Shown in pieces: positions 1 to 6,006 of a stretch of DNA of 10,540 bases (the first letter of the stretch is position 1; the number at the start of each line of letters is the position of its first letter). The DNA comes from Terrisporobacter sp. Its GTDB lineage: Bacteria; Bacillota_A; Clostridia; Peptostreptococcales; Peptostreptococcaceae. The notes beneath the pieces are model-generated. The model was not told the origin of the DNA, made no database searches, and saw nothing but the letters and a program-made list of their open reading frames with translations. A program made the position numbers and the translations under genes. The DNA lies in contig JARKUZ010000074.1 of NCBI GenBank assembly GCA_029851945.1, forward strand, positions 1 through 10,540. Direction: 5' to 3'.

Positions 1-432
1 ATTGATGGAGAATCTTATTTTAAAGAGCCTAAAACCAAAAACTCTAAAAGAGTAATATCTGTACCAGATTATTTATTAGAAAAATTAAGTATCGAAAAAC
101 AAAGACAAGAAAAATTACACGAGGATGGAGTATTGTATAACACTTATAATTTAGTATGTTTAAATACGAAGTTAGAAATGTGGAAGATGATCACTTTATA
201 TTATCAATTCGATAGATTTTGTAAAAAATATAATTTAAGAAGAATAAGAATGTACGATTTAAGACATAGCTTTGCAACTTTATCTATTGCAGCTAATACA
301 GATATCAAAACTGTAAGTTCAAGATTAGGTCATTCTGATATAAGAACAACGTTAAATATATATACTCATACATTAGAAGAAATGGACAAGAATGCTACAT
401 CTAATTTAGAAAGCTTGCTATCGTTAAAATAA
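1..432 (+). CDS. Tyrosine recombinase (phage/ICE integrase), C-terminal part, 5' end outside window
   Basis: The frame is open from the first base to a TAA at 430-432, so 143 residues of a longer integrase are visible; a TTG at 133 is only an internal codon. The start of the fragment carries the lysine-rich strand (PKTKNSKRVISVP, residues 10-22) that normally follows the first catalytic arginine, which therefore lies upstream of the window. The catalytic C-terminal half is present: YDLRHSFATL (residues 85-94, Arg88 and His89), LGHS (His111) and NIYTH (nucleophile Tyr121). Integrases of this family cut and rejoin att sites of phages and integrative elements. The usual first His of the HxxR box is Tyr85 here, a variant I believe occurs in some Firmicute integrases. 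A hairpin terminator follows directly, then phased repeats. Its position at the edge of a damaged chromosomal operon suggests the end of an integrated element. The family call is firm; the specific element is unknown. Confidence 0.88.
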   Translation: MDGESYFKEPKTKNSKRVISVPDYLLEKLSIEKQRQEKLHEDGVLYNTYNLVCLNTKLEMWKMITLYYQFDRFCKKYNLRRIRMYDLRHSFATLSIAANTDIKTVSSRLGHSDIRTTLNIYTHTLEEMDKNATSNLESLLSLK

Positions 433-466
433 AAGAGAAGGATTTTACTCCTTTTCTTTTATTTTA
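425..466. terminator. Bidirectional intrinsic terminator after the integrase
   Basis: Two 18-nt arms (425-442 and 449-466) pair over their whole length with a single G-U, around a 6-nt loop TTTTAC. A-rich on the left and T-rich on the right, the structure can act in both directions. It would end the integrase transcript and protect it from minus-strand transcription coming through the sufB remnant. Confidence 0.8.
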
Positions 467-468
467 AT

Positions 469-520
469 ATTGTCAGTAGACTGTCAGTATAGACTTAATT
501 GTCAGTAGACTGTCAGTATA
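469..520. repeat. Two direct repeats carrying four phased TGTCAGTA boxes
   Basis: A 23-nt unit occurs at 469-491 and again, identical, at 498-520 (29 nt period). Each unit holds two copies of TGTCAGTA, so the octamer starts at 471, 482, 500 and 511. Within each unit the step is 11 bp, one helical turn, which would put the copies on the same DNA face. Each unit also contains the small dyad CAGT-AG-ACTG. Position just behind a tyrosine integrase gene suggests arm-type binding sites for the integrase N-terminal domain, but this is inference. Only two units are present, so it is not a CRISPR. Confidence 0.75.
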
Positions 521-555
521 ATATATTAACTAAAATTTGGAAGTTTACAACTGAA

Positions 556-570
556 TGTATTGAAAATACA
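556..570. repeat. Short perfect inverted repeat, possible recombinase core site
   Basis: TGTATT and AATACA form 6-bp arms around GAA. No T-tract follows, so it is a poor terminator. It lies between the phased TGTCAGTA repeats and the truncated end of sufB, where the junction of an integrated element would be expected. Tyrosine recombinase core sites are short dyads with a 6-8 bp spacer; the 3-nt spacer here is shorter, so the assignment is weak. Confidence 0.25.
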
Positions 571-606
571 GTACTTTCATTTAATATAAAACAATAAAGG
601 AATGGT

Positions 607-1291
607 TTATGCACACTGTACGTGAGCTTTACAATCATCATTTCCAATTGCTAGAGGATGAAACACTTGAATAGAGTTATCTTTGGCAACAGAACGAGAA
701 ATTATTTGTAAAATCGAGTTCACTCCATTTAAATTGCATTTTACATTTGAATGAGCGATTTGGTTACCATGAGTCATAAGCTTTTCATTTATTATAAGTT
801 TTGCGCCTTTACTTAAGTTAGCTTCTGTTTCTCTTTTAGTAGAGTTAATTCCTTTAATTTGTGTCATATCCATTTCACAATAAGAATCTTCTTCCATATT
901 TACTATAGTAGTAGGATTTAAAATCCGTTTTCCTATACCATTTCCCTCACCATAATGTTTTTCACTGTATTTTATTTTCGAATTTTTACCTATATAAAAT
1001 GTATGTATACCGTCATGTTGACTATTTTTCTCCAATATAAAAATCATTATATACTAAGTCATTTATACCATCTTCTGTTATAACAACAGGTATATATACT
1101 ATTTCATTATTAGTATTAGGTTTTATAGTTATATTTATACCAGGTTTATCTTCTTTTGGTGTTATAGTAATATTTTCACTAGATCTTCTCTCTACTCCAC
1201 AACCGTTACTACGAAGGTTAAATGCATCAACTTCTTCTCCTGTTATATCTGCAATTGTTTTTAATAAGTTTTTAATCATTACATTGCTCAT
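607..1291 (-). pseudogene. sufB: SufB/SufD-like Fe-S cluster scaffold protein, frameshifted and 3'-truncated
   Basis: Two frames together spell one SufB/SufD-family protein. The N-terminal part runs from the ATG at 1291 (MSNVMIKNLL) to LVYNDFYIGEK and stops at a TAG at 1022-1024. The rest resumes one frame over at NSQHDGIHTFYIGKN and runs to SRSVAKDNSIQVF and the stop at 607-609. The switch lies in a run of five A on the coding strand. From memory of the family, a segment with a conserved Cys (CGIHN-like) should sit between these parts, so a deletion as well as an indel is likely. The end at KAHVQCA lacks roughly the last 60-70 residues of the family. The start overlaps the end of sufC by 20 bp, typical of translational coupling. 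The AGGAGG at 1304-1309 serves the ATG at 1291; the TTG at 1303 is too close to it. SufB-type proteins scaffold Fe-S clusters with the SufC ATPase; this copy is almost certainly dead. Confidence 0.85.
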
Positions 1292-2030
1292 GAGTAAGTG
1301 CAACCTCCTTTATTTGACATAAACAGCTTTTCATTCCACCTTGCAATAAAGGTAGCATTTCATCCTTTGTTCCTAGATTTTTAATTTTACCATCTGCAAT
1401 TATCATAAGATTATCAGCTAGTTCAATTATTTTTTCTTGGTGGGATATTATAACTATACTTTGCTCATTATTACTTTTAAAATTAGTAAAAGTATCTACA
1501 AGCATAGAAAAACTCCATAAATCTATACTAGCTTCTGGTTCATCATATATAGAAACCTTTGGATTTCTAGCTATTAAAGAAGCAATCTCTATTCTTTTTA
1601 ATTCTCCTCCAGAAAGTGAGTTATCAACATCTCTTTTTAAATACTCTTTTGAACATAAACCTACTTTAGATAAATATTCACAGCATTTTTCTTCCGATAA
1701 ATTTGTACCTGATGCTAAATGTAATAATTTTTCAACTGTAACGCCTTTAAATCTAGGAGGTTGCTGAAAAGCATAACCTATTCCAAGTCTAGCTCTTTCT
1801 GTTATATTTAGATTAGTTATATCTTTTCCGTTAAAAATAATTTTTCCGCTAGTTGGTTTCTAAATTCCCATTATTATTTTTGCTAAAGTAGATTTCCCAC
1901 CACCATTAGGGCCAGTTATTACTAAAATTTTTCCATTTTCTATTTCAAAGCTTATATTATCAAGTATTGTAATTTCGTCAGAGTTGTCTAAAGCTTTTAC
2001 TTTAAAAGATATATTCTTTAGTTCAAGCAT
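1272..2030 (-). pseudogene. sufC: SufC-type ABC ATPase with one in-frame stop codon
   Basis: One continuous frame of 252 codons from an ATG at 2030 reads as a full-length SufC, broken only by a TAG at codon 57 (1860-1862). Features in order: Walker A GPNGGGKST (40-48), the stop within MGI-stop-KPTSG, Q-loop FQQPP (88-92), signature LSGGE (139-143), Walker B with catalytic Asp163-Glu164 (SIYDEPEA), SufC-like IDLWSF (169-174), and the H-loop ISHQ (His197). SufC energises Fe-S cluster assembly on SufB/SufD. A binding site AAGGAAG sits 6 nt before the start, and the gene begins 31 nt after the threonine aldolase stop, so they may share a transcript. The stop is most simply a Glu codon (GAG or GAA) changed to TAG. 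Translation could restart only at Met176, which would lack all ATP-binding motifs. A sequencing error cannot be excluded, but the damaged sufB next door favours real decay. Confidence 0.88.
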
Positions 2031-2061
2031 TTTAAACTTCCTTTCTTTAGTTAAATAATTA

Positions 2062-3084
2062 TTAAAGTTTTTTCAAATCTTCAATAAAAGATAGTACTTC
2101 ATTTTTGTCAGTAGCCCATGAAGTTACAAGTCTAATTATTGTATGATTCTTATCATACTCTTCCCAATTATTAAATGTATATTTTTCTCTTAATTTTTCT
2201 ACCGATTTATTAGGTAAAATAGGAAAAATCTGATTAGTAGGTGATTTTATTAATAATTTATATCCTTGATTAATTAGTTCATCTTGTATAAGTGAAGCCA
2301 TATCATTGGCATGTTTAGCTAAATCAAAAAATAGATTGTCTTTGAATAACTCTATAAATTGTATACCTAATAGTCTTCCCTTCGCAAGGAGAGCACCTTT
2401 TTGCTTGATATTATATCTAAAATCTTCTTTTAAGTTATCATTACATATAATTAATGCTTCACCAAATAAAGCTCCATTTTTTGTACCTCCTATGTAAAAA
2501 GCATCACATAGATTTACTAAATCACTTAGTAACAAATCATTTTCTTTACTTGTGATAGCAGATCCCATTCTAGCCCCATCTATAAAGAATATTAAATTAT
2601 TTTCTTTACAAAAACTGTATAAATCACTTAGTTCTTTTTTATTATAAATTGTTCCTATTTCGGTTGAATTGGAAATATAAACTAATTTAGGTTTAACCAT
2701 ATGTTCATCATTATGAATTTTTAATATATTTTCAATCATTTCTTTATTAAGCTTTCCATCATTACTGTTTGCAGTAATGACTTTATGGCCGCAGGCCTCT
2801 ATAGCTCCTGTTTCATGAACAGCAATATGACCAGTATTTGCGGCGATAGCAGCTTCATGTTGTCTTAGAAATGAGGATATACATATTAAGTTAACTTGAG
2901 TACCACCTGGTATAAAATGAATATCTATAGTATCATTTTTCAATACATTTTTTAGTATATCCTTTGCTTTTTCACAGTATTCATCCAATCCATAACCTGA
3001 ACTTTGTTTTAAGTTACTTTCAACAAGGGCTTTAAGTATATTTTCGTGAGCACCTTCACTATAATCATTTGTAAAGCTATACAT
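2062..3084 (-). CDS. ltaE: Low-specificity L-threonine aldolase (PLP enzyme)
   Basis: The 340-residue product matches the usual length of fold-type I threonine aldolases, which cleave L-threonine or L-allo-threonine to glycine and acetaldehyde in the cytoplasm. Visible landmarks: the phosphate-binding Gly-Gly-Thr at 60-62, the His90-Glu-Thr-Gly segment whose His stacks on the PLP ring, the cofactor Asp in FFIDGARMGSA (Asp169, Arg172), and the Schiff-base lysine in YIGGTKNG (Lys202). The ATG at 3084 follows a good GGAGGT site at short distance. A perfect TATAAT lies about 40 bp upstream, after a terminator that isolates the gene from fabG. Downstream, the sufC remnant starts 31 nt after its stop. 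No frameshift or missing key residue is seen. Substrate preference (L versus allo) cannot be read from the sequence; related beta-eliminating or serine-cleaving activities are possible. Confidence 0.93.
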   Translation of the reverse strand: MYSFTNDYSEGAHENILKALVESNLKQSSGYGLDEYCEKAKDILKNVLKNDTIDIHFIPGGTQVNLICISSFLRQHEAAIAANTGHIAVHETGAIEACGHKVITANSNDGKLNKEMIENILKIHNDEHMVKPKLVYISNSTEIGTIYNKKELSDLYSFCKENNLIFFIDGARMGSAITSKENDLLLSDLVNLCDAFYIGGTKNGALFGEALIICNDNLKEDFRYNIKQKGALLAKGRLLGIQFIELFKDNLFFDLAKHANDMASLIQDELINQGYKLLIKSPTNQIFPILPNKSVEKLREKYTFNNWEEYDKNHTIIRLVTSWATDKNEVLSFIEDLKKL

Positions 3085-3122
3085 ATTTTACCTCCAATGT
3101 TTAAATACTTCTTATATTTAAT

Positions 3123-3128
3123 ATTATA
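3123..3128 (-). promoter_or_regulatory. Probable -10 box of the threonine aldolase promoter
   Basis: A perfect TATAAT on the minus strand lies 38 bp before the aldolase start. The hexamer 17 bp upstream (TGTAGA) is a poor -35 match, so only the -10 is convincing. It is placed between the upstream terminator at 3179-3206 and the gene. Confidence 0.45.
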
Positions 3129-3178
3129 CATAAAATGGAAAACAATCTACACTACATTTTATAGATATAGCTTATAAT

Positions 3179-3206
3179 AAAAAAGATGAACTATTGTCAG
3201 TTCACC
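3179..3206 (-). terminator. Intrinsic terminator downstream of the FabG-like gene
   Basis: On the minus strand GGTGAACT and AGTTCATC form an 8-bp stem (one G-U) around GACAAT, followed directly by six T. It lies about 80 nt after the fabG-like stop and ends that transcript before the threonine aldolase promoter. Confidence 0.8.
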
Positions 3207-3284
3207 TTAAATTAAAATATCTTATAAATATGTGACTACGTTTAGCCTGGATTCCTCTCTTAAGATGAATAAGCTCTTTATAAT

Positions 3285-4028
3285 TTAATATATTACAAAA
3301 CCTCCATTAGAACTTATTACTTGACCTGTAATAAAATCTCCTCCATCCTCTGCTAAAAATAACACACACTTTGCAATATCTATTGGTTTACCTATTTTCA
3401 TAAGAGGGGTATCGTATTTTAACATATCTATAGTATCATTGTCTATATCTTTTATCATATCTGTTTCTATAACACCTGGGGCAATTGCATTTACTTGGAT
3501 ATTTGATGGACCAAGTTCTTTAGCTAAAGCTTTTGTCATGCCTATTAAAGCTGCCTTAGAAGCTGAGTAGTGAACTTCATTTGAAGCTCCTACTATACCC
3601 CACATAGATGATATGTTTATAATTTTACCTTGTAACTCAGGAATCATATATTGTAGAGCTTTTTTTGTCACATAAAACACTGAATTTAAGTTAACGTTCA
3701 TCACTTCATGCCATTCTTCATAGCTTATATCTGTAAACAGATTAAATCTACTTATTCCTGCATTATTTATTAATACATCAATTTTTTCAAATTGACCTAT
3801 TGTATAGTTGACTAATGAATTAGCTTCTTGAGGATTTGAGATATCTGCCTTGAAAATTCTAGCACTCAAATTTTCATTATTTAATTCTTCTAGTAGTTCT
3901 TGTGCTTCTTTTTCTGATTTATTATAATTAATTACCACATTGTAATTATTTTTAGCAAACAACCTTGCTATTTCTCTACCTATACCTCTAGATGCTCCTG
4001 TTATTAATGCTGTCTTTTTATTCTTCAT
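3285..4028 (-). CDS. fabG: Short-chain dehydrogenase/reductase, 3-oxoacyl-ACP reductase (FabG) type
   Basis: The 247-residue protein has the length and motif order of classical SDR reductases. The cofactor loop TGASRGIG spans 10-17 and the structural NNAG 88-91. The catalytic Ser141 lies in NISSMWG, with Tyr154 and Lys158 in YSASK; the 13-residue Ser-Tyr and 4-residue Tyr-Lys spacings equal those of E. coli FabG. The segment VNAIAPGVIETDM and a C-terminal GQVISSNGG are also FabG-like. Arg14 after TGAS and Asn35/Lys37 after strand 2 fit NADPH rather than NADH. FabG reduces 3-oxoacyl-ACP in fatty acid synthesis, but this gene stands alone, away from any fab genes, so it may act on another keto substrate. 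The ATG at 4028 has a GAGGT site just upstream. The family is certain; the physiological substrate is not. Confidence 0.88.
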   Translation of the reverse strand: MKNKKTALITGASRGIGREIARLFAKNNYNVVINYNKSEKEAQELLEELNNENLSARIFKADISNPQEANSLVNYTIGQFEKIDVLINNAGISRFNLFTDISYEEWHEVMNVNLNSVFYVTKKALQYMIPELQGKIINISSMWGIVGASNEVHYSASKAALIGMTKALAKELGPSNIQVNAIAPGVIETDMIKDIDNDTIDMLKYDTPLMKIGKPIDIAKCVLFLAEDGGDFITGQVISSNGGFVIY

Positions 4029-4134
4029 ATTTTACCTCATTTTTAATATATTTTAATTATGTTAATTTTAGATGATATATTCACTACAAAGTTTATGATA
4101 ACTTACAAAGCATAATAGGATAATATTTATATAT

Positions 4135-4746
4135 TTAATAATAGTGTAAAGAATATATCATGAATTTTTCTTTATCATCTTTATAATATAAATCTTTTAA
4201 TAATATTTCCTTATACATCATAAAAGGTGTTTTATAATCTAGAAAATCTAAGTACTCTTGAGATGGATAATACATAATTATATCCATATTTCTAGGATTT
4301 TCTTCATAAGACTTTAATATATTATCTATAACTTTAGAAAATATCTGAATTGAAAAAGGATTAAAAAAATAAAATTTATTCTCTAAATCCTTAATTTTAT
4401 AATTCTGGGCTTTAGTACATATAAAATTTATTTTGTCTGAATATTTTTTATTTATTTTTTCATAATTAATTTTATTATATAATGCTTCCTTATAATATCT
4501 TTCATTTACTTCTATTCCTGTAACATTAGATTTAAAATAGTAATTAATAAAAAATAATAATCGTCCCATACCACATCCAAAATCAACGACATGATCATTT
4601 TCTAAAAGTTGATAATTTTTAAATAGTTCTTCTAATGCTATATATAATGTAGGTTCATATGGATGATTATGTATAGATGTTTTTTTCCAGTCTTGATTTC
4701 CTATAGTATTAATATTTAATAGTTTTTCGTAATATTTTTCTTTCAT
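4135..4746 (-). CDS. Class I SAM-dependent methyltransferase, substrate unknown
   Basis: The 203-residue protein contains a clear SAM-binding core: motif I VVDFGCGMGRLL (53-64), the acidic end of strand 2 at Glu79 (TGIEVNERYY), and a motif IV-like FYFFNPFS (125-132). The N-terminal 50 residues (HNHPYEPTLYIALEELF) form a short helical cap before the Rossmann fold. This resembles small, poorly characterised clostridial methyltransferases; the Asn-Pro-Phe at motif IV resembles N- or C-methyltransferase NPPY loops but is not diagnostic. The C terminus is rich in Tyr and Lys. No signal peptide or membrane segment is seen. The ATG at 4746 has a GGAG site 6-7 nt upstream. It shares orientation with its neighbours but sits in long AT-rich gaps of 106 bp and 261 bp, so it is probably transcribed alone. 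I do not recognise a specific substrate. Confidence 0.8.
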   Translation of the reverse strand: MKEKYYEKLLNINTIGNQDWKKTSIHNHPYEPTLYIALEELFKNYQLLENDHVVDFGCGMGRLLFFINYYFKSNVTGIEVNERYYKEALYNKINYEKINKKYSDKINFICTKAQNYKIKDLENKFYFFNPFSIQIFSKVIDNILKSYEENPRNMDIIMYYPSQEYLDFLDYKTPFMMYKEILLKDLYYKDDKEKFMIYSLHYY

Positions 4747-4857
4747 TTTAACTCCATTTTTATTGTTTTTTATAATATTATATCATATTATGATATTTAT
4801 TAATTTAATAATTAATAAATCCTACTAGGAAATAACACTAAAAACTTACTTATTAAC

Positions 4858-5007
4858 TTAATTAACGTTTATAAAATATTCTTTTTTCTTAATATACTGT
4901 ATCGGTTCTAAATACATGATATCCCCCTCATTATATCCATATCCAGCATTATTATTTAATTCATATATATTTACTATAAGGGTGGGCCATTTACTATTAT
5001 ATATTTT
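4858..5007 (-). other. Open stretch after the isocitrate dehydrogenase stop, possible gene remnant
   Basis: Immediately after the stop at 5008-5010 the same frame stays open for 49 codons to a TAA at 4858-4860. It reads as non-random sequence (for example NNAGYGYNEGDIMYLEPIQY). The only ATG, at 4917, would give 19 residues and is preceded by a GAGGGGG site. It may be the 3' end of a lost gene or a tiny ORF; I recognise no family. The dehydrogenase is already of normal length, so this is not its own tail. A short direct repeat ATTTACTAT at 4969-4977 and 4989-4997 could be a deletion scar. No clear terminator is visible in the 4747-5007 gap. Confidence 0.25.
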
Positions 5008-6000
5008 TTATAAATATTTTATTATTTCTTCTGTAAACTCTTGAGTCGTACTATTTCCACCTAGATCTATCGTTAATTTTTCACAATTCATAAATACTTT
5101 CTCTAGTGCTCTTTCTATCTTATTAGCATATTCATACTCACCTAAATATTTTAGCATCATTACAGCTGATTGTATCAATGCCGTTGGATTAGCAATATTT
5201 TTCCCAGCTATTTGTGGAGCACTACCATGTACTGCTTCAAAAATAGCATATTCTTTACCAATATTAGCACCCGGTATCATGCCTAAACCTCCTACAAGTC
5301 CAGAACATAAATCAGATAATATATCTCCATATAAGTTTGGCATGACCATAACATCGTACTTTTCAGGATTCAATACAAGATTCATTGCTGCTGCATCTAC
5401 TATTATATCATCAGACCCTATATTAAAATTTTTAGAAATATCTTTAAATATATTTAGAAATAATCCGTCACTAAGCTTCATTATATTTGCCTTGTGTATT
5501 CCCGTAACCTTACTTCTATTATTTTCTTTTGCATAATTAAACGCAAAATTAATAATTCTCTCGCAAGCAGGTTTTGTAATTAATTTTATACTTTCAGCTC
5601 CATAATCTCCTATTTTATGCTCTATTCCTGCATATAAATCTTCTGTATTTTCTCTAACAATTACCAAATCTATATCTTCATATTTTGACTTTATACCTGT
5701 GAAACTTTTTATAGGTCTTAAATTAACATATAAATCAAGATTTTGTCTAAGTGTTACATTTACACTTTTGAAACCTTCGCCTATTGGAGTTGTAATTGGA
5801 CCTTTAATGGCAATTTTATTTTTCTTAATAGTATCAATTACATAATTAGGAATAGGCGTATTATATTCTTCTATTACTTTTTCCCCGGCTTCTACTCTTT
5901 CCCATTCTATATTAATTCCAGACGCTTCTACCACTTTTACCATGGCTTCTGTAACCTCTGGACCTATTCCATCTCCAGGTATTAGAGTTATCTTATACAT
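5008..6000 (-). CDS. icd: Isocitrate dehydrogenase, homodimeric NAD-type (isocitrate/isopropylmalate dehydrogenase family)
   Basis: The 330-residue protein is a beta-decarboxylating dehydrogenase that would convert isocitrate to 2-oxoglutarate. From the ATG at 6000 the landmarks are: LIPGDGIGPE near the N terminus; substrate residues Ser79, Asn81, Arg85, Arg95 and Arg116 with Tyr123 (RENTEDLYAG); Lys170 (HKANIMKLSDG); metal aspartates Asp226 and Asp230 in NLYGDILSDL; and the cofactor loop HGSAPQIAGKNIANP. The Ser and Asn at 79/81 mark isocitrate rather than isopropylmalate use. The cofactor loop lacks the Lys-Tyr pair of NADP enzymes and has Gln-Ile, close to the Asp-Ile of NAD enzymes, so NAD is favoured. 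I chose ATG 6000 over the in-frame TTG at 6006 because AAGGGG lies about 8 nt before the ATG but almost touches the TTG. It starts 6 nt after the aconitase stop as last gene of the operon. Confidence 0.9.
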   Translation of the reverse strand: MYKITLIPGDGIGPEVTEAMVKVVEASGINIEWERVEAGEKVIEEYNTPIPNYVIDTIKKNKIAIKGPITTPIGEGFKSVNVTLRQNLDLYVNLRPIKSFTGIKSKYEDIDLVIVRENTEDLYAGIEHKIGDYGAESIKLITKPACERIINFAFNYAKENNRSKVTGIHKANIMKLSDGLFLNIFKDISKNFNIGSDDIIVDAAAMNLVLNPEKYDVMVMPNLYGDILSDLCSGLVGGLGMIPGANIGKEYAIFEAVHGSAPQIAGKNIANPTALIQSAVMMLKYLGEYEYANKIERALEKVFMNCEKLTIDLGGNSTTQEFTEEIIKYL

Positions 6001-6006
6001 TTTCAA

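Noticed and set aside
469..520. Possible CRISPR array
   Set aside because: Only two 23-nt units separated by 6 nt, with no spacers or cas genes.
1272..1505. A separate 77-residue gene at the end of sufC
   Set aside because: It is the C-terminal third of SufC beyond an internal Met and has no binding site of its own; the full frame shows one gene with a single TAG.
4035..4134. Promoter or terminator in the gap between the methyltransferase and fabG
   Set aside because: Only AT-rich sequence with no convincing -35/-10 pair or stem with T-run.
5279..5985. Open frames on the + strand across the isocitrate dehydrogenase gene
   Set aside because: They are antisense to a strongly conserved gene, lack binding sites and match no family; likewise those at 2306-2497 and 8479-8688.
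5008..6006. 3-isopropylmalate dehydrogenase (leuB)
   Set aside because: Ser79 and Asn81 of the substrate loop and the aconitase neighbour with fused swivel domain favour isocitrate.
6001..6006. TTG at 6006 as start of isocitrate dehydrogenase
   Set aside because: It lies too close to the AAGGGG site; the ATG at 6000 has proper spacing and fits the family N terminus.
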